From NCBI RefSeq assembly GCF_003710085.1, contig NZ_CP033324.1:620001-684000 (forward strand): a stretch of 64,000 nt of DNA, read 5' to 3'. This document shows, in pieces, positions 31,567 through 41,913 of this stretch (position 1 is the stretch's first letter; each line of letters opens with the position of its first letter). Under the pieces are notes generated by a model. It was not told the origin of the DNA. It saw only the letters and a program-made list of their open reading frames with translations, and did no database searches. The DNA is from Nocardioides pantholopis (GTDB lineage: Bacteria; Actinomycetota; Actinomycetes; Propionibacteriales; Nocardioidaceae). The position numbers were made by a program, and so were the translations under genes.

Positions 31567-32826
31567 ATGACCACGGACGGACCCGAGCTGGACGATCAGG
31601 TGGAGGCCGCCTGGGCCGAGTTCCGGGAGGAGCTGGCCGACCGGCTGGTGCTCCTGGGCGAGGACGAGGTGCTGCCGCTCGAGGTGCAGGTCGCGGCGTA
31701 CGACGACGAGCTCGACGGCGCGGCGCCCTACCTCCAGGTGCTCCGCTGGGGCGCGCTGCTGCGGGCCGAGGCGGTCAGCAACGTCTATCTCGACGAGCAG
31801 TACGCCCTCGACGACCGGGCGGTCGACCGGCTCCTCCAGATCGGGTGGCGGGCGCCGTGCCTGGACGAGAACGGTGTCCCGGTCCCGGGAGAGGCGAACT
31901 TCCATGTGGACGTCGAGCTGCGCCAGGCCGAGGAGGTGGCGGTGCTCGTGGTGCGGACGCTGCGCGAGGTCTACGGCTGCCAGCACCCGGCGTTCGTCTA
32001 CGGCTGGGGGAGCGGTGACGACACCGAACTGGCGCCGCCCGCCCCGGACGACGAGCCGCTGGCGGTGCACGCCGAGGACCACGCGCACCTCCGGCGCCTG
32101 GTCGACGACGCCATGCGGGTGGCGCTCGGCGACGCGTTCCGCCACGACCCGGACGGCGACATCCCGGTCCCGGCCGGTCTGTCGATGCTCTTCGTCCGCG
32201 TCGTCGACGACCGGCCGGCTGTCGACGTCTTCGCCCACGTCGTCTGTGACGCCCAGGACGTCGACCGGCTGCCGCTCGAGGCCGCCCTGCTCAACCGGGA
32301 CGCCGAGTTCGGACGCTTCCAGGTCGAGGGCGACTCGATCGTGCTGGCCGCCCGGATCTGTGCGGTGCCCTTCGCGCCGGAGCAGCTGCGGGTCGTCGTC
32401 GCGGTCCTCCAGGACCAGGTCCAGGCGGTCGCCCGGGACCTCACGGTGCGGGTCCGGGGTCGCCAGTTCCTGGAGCCGGCCCGACCGGCCGAGCCGGCCC
32501 CGGCCCCGGAGCACCGCCGGGTCCGGATGCTGCTCGAGCTCCTCCACGACGGGCCGGTGCCGACCCGCAGCATCGCCGAGGCCTTCGACCGGGACCGGCT
32601 GGCGCTGATCGCCGCGATCGTCGCCGTGCGCACCGGCCGCGTCGACCTGGACGGCCACCGCGAGGACGTCGTCCTGACCTCCCTGCGCCGCGCCCTGCGG
32701 CTGGTCGTCGACGGCCGGTCCGAGCTCGGGTCCCACCGCCCCGGGCCCGTGGCCTCGCAGCAGGCCTCGCTGCTCTCCGCCGACGAGCTCGGCGAGGGCG
32801 CGCTCGACCTCGGGTGGTCGGCCTGA
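31567..32826 (+). CDS. TY-Chap / YbjN-type chaperone-like domain protein
   Basis: ATG 31567 follows GAGGAGGGC and gives 419 residues. The N-terminus (AWAEFREELADRLVLLG, then LPLEVQVAAYDDELDGAAPYLQ) resembles the TY-Chap N-terminal domain, a type III chaperone-like fold common in actinobacteria. A second, similar alpha/beta domain occurs at about residues 170-310 (YbjN-like), followed by a C-terminal helical segment from about 315 with a DNA-binding-like look (HDGPVPTRSIAEAFDRD). There is no signal or membrane helix. Its partner is unknown; such proteins may bind peptides or aid secretion. Confidence 0.6.
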   Translation: MTTDGPELDDQVEAAWAEFREELADRLVLLGEDEVLPLEVQVAAYDDELDGAAPYLQVLRWGALLRAEAVSNVYLDEQYALDDRAVDRLLQIGWRAPCLDENGVPVPGEANFHVDVELRQAEEVAVLVVRTLREVYGCQHPAFVYGWGSGDDTELAPPAPDDEPLAVHAEDHAHLRRLVDDAMRVALGDAFRHDPDGDIPVPAGLSMLFVRVVDDRPAVDVFAHVVCDAQDVDRLPLEAALLNRDAEFGRFQVEGDSIVLAARICAVPFAPEQLRVVVAVLQDQVQAVARDLTVRVRGRQFLEPARPAEPAPAPEHRRVRMLLELLHDGPVPTRSIAEAFDRDRLALIAAIVAVRTGRVDLDGHREDVVLTSLRRALRLVVDGRSELGSHRPGPVASQQASLLSADELGEGALDLGWSA

Positions 32827-32919
32827 GCCCGGGCCGGCAGGACCGGTGAGGCGAGGAACACCCCGCAGGACCGGCGTTCCGCGGAACAGCCGTGTCGCCG
32901 CCCGCTGTTGGACACCGAC

Positions 32920-33993
32920 ATGGACCTCTTCACCCCCGTGACCCTCGGCGACCTCGAACTGGCGAACCGGGTGGCGATGGCCCCGCTGACCCGGATGCGC
33001 GCCGGCGCGAGCGGCGTCCCCAACGACCTCCTCGTCGAGCACTACGCCCAGCGCGCGAGCCTCGGCCTGATCGTCACCGAGGGGACCTACCCCCGCTACG
33101 AGTCCCAGGCCTTCGTGGGCCAGCCCGGCATGGTGACCGAGGAGCAGCAGGCCGGCTGGGCGCGGGTCGCCGAGGCCGTCCACGCGCGCGGCGGCAAGAT
33201 CGTGATGCAGGTGATGCACGGCGGCCGCGTGACCCACCCGGACGTGAACGGCGGGCGCCGCGTCGAGGCACCGAGCGCCATCGCGATCCAGGGCGAGAGC
33301 CACACCGAGAAAGGCATGCAGCCCTACCCGGTGCCGCACGCGCTCACCGGCGCGGAGGCCCAGGAGATCAAGGCCGACTTCGTCGCCGCCTCCCGGCGGG
33401 CGATCGCCGCGGGCCTGGACGGCGTCGAGGTGCACGGCGCCAACGGCTACCTGCTCCACGAGTTCCTCTCCCCGGCGTCCAACCAGCGCACCGACGAGTA
33501 CGGCGGCTCGCCCGAGGCCCGCGCCCGCTTCGTCGTCGAGGTCGTGACAGCCGTCGTCGAGGCGGTCGGCGCCGGCCGGGTCGGCCTGCGGATCTCACCG
33601 GAGAACAACATCCAGGACGCCCTGGAGACCGACCGCGCCGACGTGCTCGCGACGTACGGCGCGCTGCTCGACCAGCTGCGTCCGCTCGGCCTCGCGTACC
33701 TCTCCGTGCTGCACGCCGACCCCGCCGGCGACCTGGTGCAGGAGCTGCGCCGGCGCTTCGCAGGTCCGCTGATGGCCAACAGCGGCTTCGGACGGGTGAC
33801 CACCCGCGCGGAGGCCGTGCAGCTGGTCGAGGACGCCCACGCCGATCTGGTGGCGGTCGGCCGCGCCGCGCTCGCCAACCCGGACCTGGTCGAGCGGTGG
33901 CGGGGCGAGCACCCCGAGAACGAGCCGGACCAGGCGACGTTCTACGGCCCCGGTGCGGTCGGCTACACCGACTACCCGTTCCGCTCCGCCTGA
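32920..33993 (+). CDS. Old Yellow Enzyme-family alkene reductase (NADH:flavin oxidoreductase)
   Basis: ATG 32920 (TTG 32908 is in frame) gives 357 residues, the size of NemA/OYE proteins. It starts DLFTPVTLGDLELANRV and has MAPLTR, QVMHGGRV, the substrate-binding His/Asn in GVEVHGANGYLLHEFLSP, NQRTDEYGGS and the FMN-phosphate loop NSGFGRV. It reduces activated C=C bonds or nitro/nitrate esters using NAD(P)H. It is probably monocistronic and precedes the kdp locus by 119 bases. Confidence 0.93.
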   Translation: MDLFTPVTLGDLELANRVAMAPLTRMRAGASGVPNDLLVEHYAQRASLGLIVTEGTYPRYESQAFVGQPGMVTEEQQAGWARVAEAVHARGGKIVMQVMHGGRVTHPDVNGGRRVEAPSAIAIQGESHTEKGMQPYPVPHALTGAEAQEIKADFVAASRRAIAAGLDGVEVHGANGYLLHEFLSPASNQRTDEYGGSPEARARFVVEVVTAVVEAVGAGRVGLRISPENNIQDALETDRADVLATYGALLDQLRPLGLAYLSVLHADPAGDLVQELRRRFAGPLMANSGFGRVTTRAEAVQLVEDAHADLVAVGRAALANPDLVERWRGEHPENEPDQATFYGPGAVGYTDYPFRSA

Positions 33994-34042
33994 CGCGACG
34001 CGGCGGGCCTCGCCCCGCCTGATCGGCAGCGCCCGGAAAGAC

Positions 34043-34071
34043 CGCGTCAACCCGCGTCAAGACCGCGTCAA
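34043..34071 (+). promoter_or_regulatory. Three helically phased direct repeats, candidate KdpE site
   Basis: CGCGTCAA occurs at 34043-34050, 34053-34060 and 34064-34071, with start-to-start spacing of 10 and 11 bases. It lies 42-70 bases before kdpF. OmpR/PhoB-family response regulators such as KdpE bind direct repeats with 10-11 bp period, and kdpE is encoded in the same cluster. Confidence 0.6.
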
Positions 34072-34112
34072 GTTCGCCGGTCCGGGCGTCGGCGGGCGCT
34101 TCAGTTGGCCGC

Positions 34113-34202
34113 ATGAATGTTGAGAACGGCCTCCTGATCGTCGCGGTCCTCGCCGTCGCGGCGTACCTCCTCACGGCGCTGATCCGTCCGGAGCGTTTCT
34201 AG
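34113..34202 (+). CDS. kdpF: K+-transporting ATPase small subunit KdpF
   Basis: A 29-residue single-helix peptide: MNVENGLLIVAVLAVAAYLL, then TALIRPERF. The short hydrophobic body and C-terminal RPERF match KdpF, which stabilises the KdpABC complex in the membrane. Its stop TAG shares its last G with the GTG start of kdpA. Confidence 0.93.
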   Translation: MNVENGLLIVAVLAVAAYLLTALIRPERF

Positions 34203-35860
34203 TGTCAGACAACGTTGCCGGGCTGCTGCAGATCGCGGCCCTGATCCTGCTGCTGGCGGCCGTGTACGTGCCGCTGGGTGACTACATGGCGCGCGTGTAC
34301 ACGGGCACCTCGCACCTGCGCGTGGAGCGGGTGGTCTACCGGCTCACCGGAGTCGACCCGGCCGCCGGGCAGAGCCCCAAGGCCTACGCGCTGAGCGTGG
34401 TCGGGTTCTCGCTGGTCAGCGTCGTGGTGCTGATGGCGATCCTGATGGGCCAGGCCGCGCTGCCGTTCGACCGCGACCTGGACGGCATGCCGTTCTGGAT
34501 GTCGTTCAACACCGCCGCGTCGTTCGTGGCCAACACGAACTGGCAGTCCTACGGCGGCGAGTCGACGCTCGGCTTCGCCGCGCAGATGGCCGGCCTGGCG
34601 GTCCAGAACTTCCTCTCCGCGGCGGTCGGCATCGCGGTCGCGGTGGCGCTGATCCGCGGCTTCGTCCAGGTCCGCAGCGGCGAGCTCGGCAACTTCTGGG
34701 TCGACCTGACCCGCGGCACACTGCGCATCCTGCTCCCGATGGCCTTCCTCGGCGCCGTGCTGCTGATGGCGGGCGGCGTCGTGCAGAGCTTCAGCGACAC
34801 CACGATGACGACCCTCGCCGGTCACGACCAGGTCCTCACCGGCGGCCCGGTGGCCAGCCAGGAGGCCATCAAGGTCCTCGGCACCAACGGCGGCGGCTTC
34901 TACAACGCCAACTCCGCCCACCCCTTCGAGAACCCCAACGCGGCCACCAACCTGCTCCAGATCTTCCTGATGCTGGTGATCCCGATCAGCCTGACCCGCA
35001 CCCTCGGCACCATGCTCGGGAACCGCCGCCAGGGCCTCGCGGTCCTGGCCGCCATGGGTGTGCTGATGACGATCTCGCTGGCGATCATCACGGCCGGCGA
35101 GGCCGGCGCCCGGTCCCAGGCCGGGCAGGCCGCCGGCGCCGCGATGGAGGGCAAGGAGACCCGGTTCGGCGAGTGGGCCAGCGCCCTGTTCGGCATGGTC
35201 TCCACCGGGACGTCGACCGGGGCGGTCAACGCCGCCCACGACTCCTTCACGCCGGTCGGCGGTGGTGCCGCGCTGGTGAACATGATGCTCGGCGAGATCA
35301 CTCCCGGCGGTGTCGGCTCCGGCATCTACGGCATCCTCGTGATGTCCATCGTGGCCGTCTTCATCGCCGGCCTGATGGTGGGCCGCACCCCGGAGTTCCT
35401 GGGGAAGAAGATCGGCTCGCGGCAGATGACGTACGTCGCGCTGTACACGCTCACCACGCCCGCCCTGGTGCTGATCGGCACCGGCATCGCGATGGCGCTG
35501 GACTCGACACCGGACGCGATGGGCAACGCCGGCGGCCACGGCTTCAGCGAGGTGCTCTACGCCTACACCTCCGGCGCCAACAACAACGGCAGCGCCTTCG
35601 GCGGCATCACGGTGACCTCGGACTTCTTCCAGATCACCATCGGGCTGGCGATGCTGCTGGGCCGCCTGCTGCCGATCGTGTTCGTCCTGCTCCTGGCCGG
35701 CTCGCTGGCCGAGCAGGGCAAGGTCCCCGCCACCGCGGGCACGCTGCCGACCCACAAGCCCATCTTCGTGGCCCTGCTGGTCGGCGTGATCTTGATCCTG
35801 ACCGGCCTGACCTACTTCCCCGCCCTCTCCCTGGGCCCCATCGCAGAGGCACTCGCATGA
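34202..35860 (+). CDS. kdpA: K+-transporting ATPase subunit A
   Basis: GTG 34202 gives 552 residues with about ten membrane helices. KdpA is the K+-selective channel-like subunit; selectivity-filter-like loops are visible as [39 protein letters not shown] and [11 protein letters not shown]. It forms the KdpFABC complex, taking up K+ with high affinity when external K+ or turgor is low. It overlaps kdpF by 1 base and kdpB by 4. Confidence 0.98.
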   Translation: MSDNVAGLLQIAALILLLAAVYVPLGDYMARVYTGTSHLRVERVVYRLTGVDPAAGQSPKAYALSVVGFSLVSVVVLMAILMGQAALPFDRDLDGMPFWMSFNTAASFVANTNWQSYGGESTLGFAAQMAGLAVQNFLSAAVGIAVAVALIRGFVQVRSGELGNFWVDLTRGTLRILLPMAFLGAVLLMAGGVVQSFSDTTMTTLAGHDQVLTGGPVASQEAIKVLGTNGGGFYNANSAHPFENPNAATNLLQIFLMLVIPISLTRTLGTMLGNRRQGLAVLAAMGVLMTISLAIITAGEAGARSQAGQAAGAAMEGKETRFGEWASALFGMVSTGTSTGAVNAAHDSFTPVGGGAALVNMMLGEITPGGVGSGIYGILVMSIVAVFIAGLMVGRTPEFLGKKIGSRQMTYVALYTLTTPALVLIGTGIAMALDSTPDAMGNAGGHGFSEVLYAYTSGANNNGSAFGGITVTSDFFQITIGLAMLLGRLLPIVFVLLLAGSLAEQGKVPATAGTLPTHKPIFVALLVGVILILTGLTYFPALSLGPIAEALA

Positions 35861-37947
35861 GCACCGCGACCCGCACCGCCACCAGCCCGACCACCCCGAC
35901 ACCTCCCGCGGGCGACAAGCCCACCACCGGTCTGACCCTGCGGACCCTGGCCACCCAGGGCGTCCAGCAGCTGCCCGAGGCGCTGCGCAAGCTGCACCCG
36001 CGGCACCTGTGGCGCTCGCCGGTCATGTTCCTGGTCTGGCTCGGCTCGATCCTCACCACCGTCGTCGCGGTCACCGACCCGAGCGTCTTCGCGATCTCGC
36101 TGGCGATCTGGCTCTGGCTCACCGTCGTGTTCGGCAACCTGGCCGAGGCGGTGGCCGAGGGCCGCGGCAAGGCCCAGGCCGCGTCGCTGCGGGCCACCCG
36201 CAGCGACACCGTGGCCCGGCGCCTGGACTCCTCCGGGGCCGAGACGCAGGTGGCCGGCACCGAGCTCCAGGTCGGCGACCGGGTAGTCGTCGAGGCCGGG
36301 GAGGTCATCCCCGGCGACGGCGACATCGTCGAGGGCATCGCCTCGGTCGACGAGTCCGCGATCACCGGCGAGTCCGCCCCGGTCATCCGCGAGGCCGGCG
36401 GTGACCGGAGCGCGGTCACCGGCGGGACCAAGGTGCTCTCGGACCGGATCGTCGTCCGGATCACCGCGGCGGCCGGCCAGACGTTCCTGGACAAGATGAT
36501 CGCCCTGGTCGAGGGGACCTCGAGGCGCAAGACCCCCAACGAGGTCGCGCTGTCGATCCTGCTGGTCAGCCTGACGCTGGTGTTCCTCGCCGCGGTCGCC
36601 ACCCTCCCCACGATGGCGGAGTACGCCGGGGCGCCGCAGGACGTGGTGGTGCTGGTCGCGCTGCTGGTGTGCCTGATCCCCACGACCATCGGCGCGCTGC
36701 TCTCGGCGATCGGCATCGCCGGCATGGACCGGCTGGTGCGCGTCAACGTGCTGGCCATGTCCGGCCGCGCGGTCGAGGCCGCGGGCGACGTCAGCACCCT
36801 GCTGCTGGACAAGACCGGCACCATCACCTACGGCAACCGCCGGGCCAGCCGGTTCGTGCCGGCGCCGGGCGTGAGCGAGTCCGAGCTGCGCGACGCGGCG
36901 CGGCTCTCCAGCCTGGCCGACCAGACTCCCGAGGGCCGCTCCATCGTCGAGCTCGCCCTCGAGCAGGGCGCGGACGACCGTGACCTGCCGGGTGGCGCCG
37001 AGTTCGTCGAGTTCACAGCCCAGACCCGGATGTCGGGCGTGGACCTCGCCGAGGGGACCCTGATCCGCAAGGGTGCCGCCTCCGCCGTCGCGGAGTGGGT
37101 CGGGACGACGCCCCCGACGGCCGTCACCGACACGATCGGCGACATCTCGCGGGCGGGCGGGACCCCGCTCGTCATCGCCTGCCGGGACGAGGCGGCCGGG
37201 TCCGGCCGGGTCCTGGGGGTCGTGCACCTCAAGGACGTGGTCAAGGAGGGCATGACCGAGCGGTTCGCCGAGCTGCGCTCGATGGGCATCCGCACGGTGA
37301 TGATCACCGGCGACAACGCGCTCACCGCCCAGGCCATCGCGGCCGAGGCCGGGGTCGACGACTTCCTCGCCGAGGCGACCCCCGAGGACAAGCTGGCCTA
37401 CATCCGCAAGGAGCAGGCCGGCGGCCGGCTGGTCGCGATGACCGGGGACGGCACCAACGACGCCCCCGCGCTCGCCGCGGCCGACGTCGGGGTGGCGATG
37501 AACAGCGGCACCGCGGCCGCCAAGGAGGCCGGCAACATGGTCGACCTCGACTCCGACCCGACCAAGCTCATCGACATCGTCGCGATCGGCAAGCAGCTGC
37601 TGATCACCCGCGGGGCGCTGACGACGTTCTCGATCGCCAACGACGTCGCGAAGTACTTCGCGATCATCCCCGCGATGTTCGTGGCCGCCTATCCGTCCCT
37701 GGACGCGCTCAACATCATGGGCCTGGCCACGCCGCAGTCGGCGATCCTCTCGGCGGTCATCTTCAACGCGCTGATCATCATCGCGCTGATCCCGCTCGCC
37801 CTGCGCGGGGTGCGCTTCCGCGCCGCCTCCGCCACCGCCATCCTGCGCCGCAACATGCTCGTCTTCGGCCTCGGCGGCGTGCTCGTGCCGTTCGTCGGCA
37901 TCAAGCTCATCGACCTGCTCGTCTCGACCATCCCCGGAATCGGCTGA
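35857..37947 (+). CDS. kdpB: K+-transporting P-type ATPase subunit B
   Basis: ATG 35857 overlaps kdpA by 4 bases and gives 696 residues. P-type ATPase landmarks are present: TGES dephosphorylation loop in AITGESAPV, phosphorylated Asp318 in [15 protein letters not shown], and the hinge [11 protein letters not shown]. It hydrolyses ATP to drive K+ through KdpA. A 30-residue Thr/Pro-rich N-terminal extension precedes the first helix. Confidence 0.98.
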   Translation: MSTATRTATSPTTPTPPAGDKPTTGLTLRTLATQGVQQLPEALRKLHPRHLWRSPVMFLVWLGSILTTVVAVTDPSVFAISLAIWLWLTVVFGNLAEAVAEGRGKAQAASLRATRSDTVARRLDSSGAETQVAGTELQVGDRVVVEAGEVIPGDGDIVEGIASVDESAITGESAPVIREAGGDRSAVTGGTKVLSDRIVVRITAAAGQTFLDKMIALVEGTSRRKTPNEVALSILLVSLTLVFLAAVATLPTMAEYAGAPQDVVVLVALLVCLIPTTIGALLSAIGIAGMDRLVRVNVLAMSGRAVEAAGDVSTLLLDKTGTITYGNRRASRFVPAPGVSESELRDAARLSSLADQTPEGRSIVELALEQGADDRDLPGGAEFVEFTAQTRMSGVDLAEGTLIRKGAASAVAEWVGTTPPTAVTDTIGDISRAGGTPLVIACRDEAAGSGRVLGVVHLKDVVKEGMTERFAELRSMGIRTVMITGDNALTAQAIAAEAGVDDFLAEATPEDKLAYIRKEQAGGRLVAMTGDGTNDAPALAAADVGVAMNSGTAAAKEAGNMVDLDSDPTKLIDIVAIGKQLLITRGALTTFSIANDVAKYFAIIPAMFVAAYPSLDALNIMGLATPQSAILSAVIFNALIIIALIPLALRGVRFRAASATAILRRNMLVFGLGGVLVPFVGIKLIDLLVSTIPGIG

Positions 37948-37952
37948 TCATC

Positions 37953-38531
37953 ATGCTTCCTGACCTCGCCCGCCAGTCCCTCGCCGGCCTGCGCGCCCTC
38001 CTCGTCCTGACCGCCATCCTCGGCGTCGGCTACCCCGTCGCCGTGTGGGGCGTCGGCCAGGCACTCGGCGACCGCGCCGCTGGCCAGCCTGTCCGTCACG
38101 ACGGCCAGGTGGTCGGCTCCCGGCTCCTGGGCCAGCAGTTCGAGGGGGAGGAGTGGTTCCACTCCCGCCCCTCGGCCAACGACTACGACACGCTCGCCTC
38201 GGCCCCGAGCAACCTCGGCCCGAGCAGCCCGGACCTGCTCGACCTGGTGGCCGAGCGGCGTGCCACGGTGGCGGACGCCGAGTCCGCGGACCCCGCCGAC
38301 GTGCCAGCCGACGCGCTGACCGGCTCCGGCTCCGGCCTCGACCCGCACATCTCCCCGGCGTACGCCGAGCTCCAGGCCGCCCGGGTCGCCGCGGCCACCG
38401 GCCTGGACGAGCAGACGGTCCGCGACCTCGTCGCGGACCACACCGCCGGGCGGGTCCTGGGCTTCCTGGGAAAGCCGGGCGTGAACGTGCTGGAGCTCAA
38501 CCTGGCGGTGCAGGAGAAGATGCGGTCGTGA
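37953..38531 (+). CDS. kdpC: K+-transporting ATPase subunit C
   Basis: ATG 37953 gives 192 residues with one N-terminal membrane helix, then the KdpC core: GSRLLGQQFEGEEWFHSRPS, SSPDL, SGSGLDPHISPAYA and the C-terminal GVNVLELN. KdpC assists K+ and ATP binding in the complex. It starts 5 bases after kdpB and ends 7 bases before kdpD. Confidence 0.97.
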   Translation: MLPDLARQSLAGLRALLVLTAILGVGYPVAVWGVGQALGDRAAGQPVRHDGQVVGSRLLGQQFEGEEWFHSRPSANDYDTLASAPSNLGPSSPDLLDLVAERRATVADAESADPADVPADALTGSGSGLDPHISPAYAELQAARVAAATGLDEQTVRDLVADHTAGRVLGFLGKPGVNVLELNLAVQEKMRS

Positions 38532-38538
38532 TGATCAG

Positions 38539-41085
38539 GTGAGCCAGCTGAGCCAGGTGGGCGCCGGACGCCCCGAGCGCGGCAGGCTGAGGGTCTACCT
38601 CGGCGCCGCGCCCGGGGTCGGCAAGACCTTCGCGATGCTCGACGAGGGGCACCGCCGGCAGCGGCGCGGCACCGACGTGGTCGTCGGGTACGTCGAGACC
38701 CACGGCCGGCCCCGGACCGAGGAGGCGGTGCGCGGCCTCGAGGTGGTGCCGCGGCGCTCGGTCTCCTACCGCGGCACGGTCCAGGAGGAGATGGACCTCG
38801 ACGCCGTGCTGGCCCGGGACCCGGCGGTGGTGCTCGTCGACGAGCTGGCGCACACCAACGTCCCGGGCAGCGCCTACGCGAAGCGCTGGCAGGACGTCGA
38901 GGCGCTGCGCGACGCGGGCATCGAGGTGGTCACCACCGTCAACATCCAGCACCTGGAGTCGCTCAACGACGCCACCGAGGCGATCACCGGCGTCCGGCAG
39001 CGCGAGACCGTGCCGGACGACGTGGTCCGCTCGGCGGACCAGATCGAGCTGGTCGACATGAGCCCGCAGGCGCTGCGGCGGCGGATGGCGCACGGCAACA
39101 TCTACGCCGCGGACAAGGTCGACGCCGCGCTGTCCCAGTACTTCCGGGAGGGCAACCTCACCGCGCTGCGCGAGCTGGCGCTGCTGTGGCTGGCCGACCG
39201 CGTCGACGAGGGGCTGGACCGCTACCGCACCGAGCACCACATCGAGGCCAGCTGGCCGGCCCGGGAGCGGATCGTGGTCCCGGTCAGCGGCGGGCCGGAG
39301 TCGCTGACGCTGATGCGCCGCGCCGCCCGGATCGCCTCCCGGGGCTCGGGCACCGAGTGGCGCGCGCTGTACGTGACCCGGCCCGACGGGCTGACCGCGA
39401 TGTCGCCGGACCGGCTCACCGAGCTGCGCGGCAAGGCCGAGGACCTCGGCGGCACCCTGCACGCGGTCGTGGGCGACGACCCCGCCGAGGCGATCCTCGA
39501 CTTCGCCCGGGCCGAGAACGCCACCCAGCTCCTGGTCGGCGCCAGCCGGCGGGGCCGGATCTCCACGCTGCTGCGGCCCGGCATCGGCGAGCGGGTGATC
39601 GCCGGCGCCGGCGACATCGACATCCACATCGTCACCCACGACTACGCCCGGGCCGGGACCCGGTGGCGCGCCGCCGAGAGCCTGAGCGGGCGGCGTCGCG
39701 GCCTGGGGTTCGGGTTCGGGGTGCTGGCGCCGTTCCTGGGCAGTCTGCTGCTGATCTGGACCGAGGACGTGCACGGGCTGCCGACCGAGGCGATGGCGCT
39801 GATGGTCCTGGTGGTGGCGACCGCGCTCATCGGCGGCCTGGTGCCGGCGGTGGTCTCGGCGGTGGTCAGCGGGGTCCTGCTCAACGTGCTGTTCACGCCT
39901 CCGGTCCACACACTGACCGTCGACGAGCCCGAGAACGCGTTCGCGATCCTGCTGTTCATGATCGTCGGCATCGCGGTCGCGACAGTCGTCGACACCGCGG
40001 CCCGGCGTACCGCCCAGGCGGCGAAGGCGCGCGCCGAGGCGGACGCGCTCACGGTCCTCTCCCACAGCCTGCTCAACGCCAGCGACGACCTGTCGGGGCT
40101 GCTCGCCTCGGCCTGCGAGCTGTTCAACGCCCGCGGGGCGGCGGTCCTGCGCCGCGGCGAGCAGGACGCGGAGGAGGTGGTCGCCAGCCACGGGGCGGCC
40201 CCGGCCTCCTCGGAGGCGGCCGACATGGCGGCCGCGGTCGACGAGCGCACCACGCTGGCGCTCGACGGCGCCCGGCTCCCGGCCACCGACCGGGGCCTGC
40301 TGACGGCGTACGCCGCCTACGCGAAGGTCATGGAGGAGCGCCGCCGGGCGATCGGCGCCGAGCTCGAGCGGGCCCGGCTCGCCGACACCGACCGCACCCG
40401 GACGGCGCTGCTGGCAGCGGTCTCCCACGACCTGCGCTCGCCACTGGCCGCGGTCAAGGCGGCGGTCGCGAGTCTGCGGTCGCCGGACGTGCGGTGGTCG
40501 GAGCAGGACGAGGCCGACCTGCTGGAGACCATCGAGGAGTCCACGGACCGGCTGACCGCGCTGGTCGCGAACCTGCTCGACATGAGCCGGATCAACACCG
40601 GCACCGTGCAGGTCTCGCTCTCGCCGGTGTCGCTGGCCGGCGTGGTCCACGACGCGATCGCCTCCCTGGAGGGGAACGAGCGGATCGAGGTCGCGCTCGG
40701 CTGCGCCGAGGACCCCACCGGCGATCCCACCGTCCTGGCCGATCCCGGCCTCCTGGACCGGGTCGTGGCCAACATCTGCGAGAACGCGCTGAAGTACACC
40801 CCCGCGCCGTCCCGGATCCGGGTCGACGCGGCCGTCCGCGGCGACGTCGTCGCTCTGCGCATCGCCGACAGCGGCCCCGGCGTACCGGACCGGGACCACA
40901 GCCGGATCTTCGCCCCCTTCCAGCGTCTCGGCGACGTGCCCCGCCAGGACGGCGTCGGGCTCGGCCTCGCGGTGGCGCGCGGCTTCACCGAGGCGATGGG
41001 TGGCACGATCAGCACCGAGGAGACTCCCGGCGGAGGGCTCACCTTCGTCGTCGAGCTCCGCATCCCAGGCAAGGAATCCGCATGA
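38539..41085 (+). CDS. kdpD: Osmosensitive K+ channel sensor histidine kinase KdpD
   Basis: GTG 38539 gives 848 residues. The N-terminal KdpD domain has Walker A GAAPGVGKT and VDELAHTN. A universal-stress-protein-like region follows (LLVGASRRGR), then four closely spaced membrane helices (about residues 385-490), a GAF-like region and the histidine kinase core: H box AVSHDLRSPLAAVKA, N box NICENALKYTP and G boxes DSGPGVPD and GVGLGLAVA. It senses K+ limitation or turgor and phosphorylates KdpE, whose start overlaps its stop by 4 bases. Confidence 0.97.
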   Translation: MSQLSQVGAGRPERGRLRVYLGAAPGVGKTFAMLDEGHRRQRRGTDVVVGYVETHGRPRTEEAVRGLEVVPRRSVSYRGTVQEEMDLDAVLARDPAVVLVDELAHTNVPGSAYAKRWQDVEALRDAGIEVVTTVNIQHLESLNDATEAITGVRQRETVPDDVVRSADQIELVDMSPQALRRRMAHGNIYAADKVDAALSQYFREGNLTALRELALLWLADRVDEGLDRYRTEHHIEASWPARERIVVPVSGGPESLTLMRRAARIASRGSGTEWRALYVTRPDGLTAMSPDRLTELRGKAEDLGGTLHAVVGDDPAEAILDFARAENATQLLVGASRRGRISTLLRPGIGERVIAGAGDIDIHIVTHDYARAGTRWRAAESLSGRRRGLGFGFGVLAPFLGSLLLIWTEDVHGLPTEAMALMVLVVATALIGGLVPAVVSAVVSGVLLNVLFTPPVHTLTVDEPENAFAILLFMIVGIAVATVVDTAARRTAQAAKARAEADALTVLSHSLLNASDDLSGLLASACELFNARGAAVLRRGEQDAEEVVASHGAAPASSEAADMAAAVDERTTLALDGARLPATDRGLLTAYAAYAKVMEERRRAIGAELERARLADTDRTRTALLAAVSHDLRSPLAAVKAAVASLRSPDVRWSEQDEADLLETIEESTDRLTALVANLLDMSRINTGTVQVSLSPVSLAGVVHDAIASLEGNERIEVALGCAEDPTGDPTVLADPGLLDRVVANICENALKYTPAPSRIRVDAAVRGDVVALRIADSGPGVPDRDHSRIFAPFQRLGDVPRQDGVGLGLAVARGFTEAMGGTISTEETPGGGLTFVVELRIPGKESA

Positions 41086-41762
41086 CCTTCGTGCTCGTGG
41101 TCGACGACGACCCGGCGATCTGCCGCACGCTCTCCATCAACCTGCGGGCCCGCGACTACGACGTGGAGACGGCCGGCGACGGGCGCTCCGCGCTCCAGAT
41201 CGTCGACGAGCGGATGCCCGACGTGGTCCTGCTCGATCTCGGGCTGCCCGACCTCGACGGGGTCGCGGTGCTGCGCCAGCTGCGCTCGTTCACCCAGGTC
41301 CCGGTCATCGTGGTCTCGGCGCGCACCGGGTCCGACGACAAGGTCGAGGCGCTCGACCTCGGCGCGGACGACTTCATCACCAAGCCGTTCTCGATCGAGG
41401 AGCTGCTGGCCCGGGTCCGCGCCGCCGCGCGCCGCGCGGGCGCCGAGGAGCCGCCGCTGTGCGTCCAGGTCGGCGACCTGGTCCTCGACGTCAGCGACTC
41501 CCGGGCCCGCCGGGGCACCGAGGACATCCACCTGACCCCGATCGAGTGGAAGATCGTTGAGCACCTGGTCCGCGGCCGCGGCCGGCTTGTCCGGCAGACC
41601 GACCTGCTGCGGGCGGTGTGGGGCCCCAGCTACGAGCGCCAGACCAACTACCTGCGGGTGCACCTGGCCAGCATCCGGCGCAAGCTCGAGGCCGACCCGT
41701 CCCACCCGCGGCTGTTCGTCACCGAGCCCGGCATGGGCTACCGGTTCGCGCCCGGGGTCTGA
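41082..41762 (+). CDS. kdpE: Response regulator KdpE
   Basis: ATG 41082 gives 226 residues. The receiver domain has the acidic pair DDDP, phospho-acceptor Asp in LLDLGLPDLDG, the VVSAR Ser, and Lys in TKPF. The C-terminal OmpR/PhoB winged helix includes HLTPIEWKIVEHLVR and TNYLRVHLASIRRKLE. It activates kdpFABC when phosphorylated by KdpD. The direct repeats upstream of kdpF are its probable target. Confidence 0.97.
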   Translation: MTFVLVVDDDPAICRTLSINLRARDYDVETAGDGRSALQIVDERMPDVVLLDLGLPDLDGVAVLRQLRSFTQVPVIVVSARTGSDDKVEALDLGADDFITKPFSIEELLARVRAAARRAGAEEPPLCVQVGDLVLDVSDSRARRGTEDIHLTPIEWKIVEHLVRGRGRLVRQTDLLRAVWGPSYERQTNYLRVHLASIRRKLEADPSHPRLFVTEPGMGYRFAPGV

Positions 41763-41822
41763 GGCTCCCCGGGTTGGCCGGGCTGGCCGGGCTGGCCGGG
41801 TCCGCCGGGTCCGCCGGGGGAG

Positions 41823-41913
41823 CGGTGAGTCTGCCACCGTTTCGGCGCACCGAACGGTGGCCAGCTCACCGCCGGGCCCGGAGCCCAGCCCGAAACGGTG
41901 GCCAGCTCACCGC
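41823..41913. repeat. Three-copy inverted/direct 20-mer repeat, probable bidirectional terminator
   Basis: AACGGTGGCCAGCTCACCGC occurs at 41853-41872 and 41894-41913. An inverted copy with two mismatches lies at 41823-41842 and can fold with the first direct copy into a stem of about 20 bp with a short loop. Just before it, 41770-41820, is a GGCTGGCCGG / GGTCCGCCGG simple repeat. The last copy enters the end of the fepC-like gene. The layout suits a terminator between convergent operons. Confidence 0.6.

Noticed and set aside
41766..41820. Minisatellite GGCTGGCCGG as a coding repeat
   Set aside because: It lies after the kdpE stop and long frames across it are low-complexity shadows; it is intergenic.
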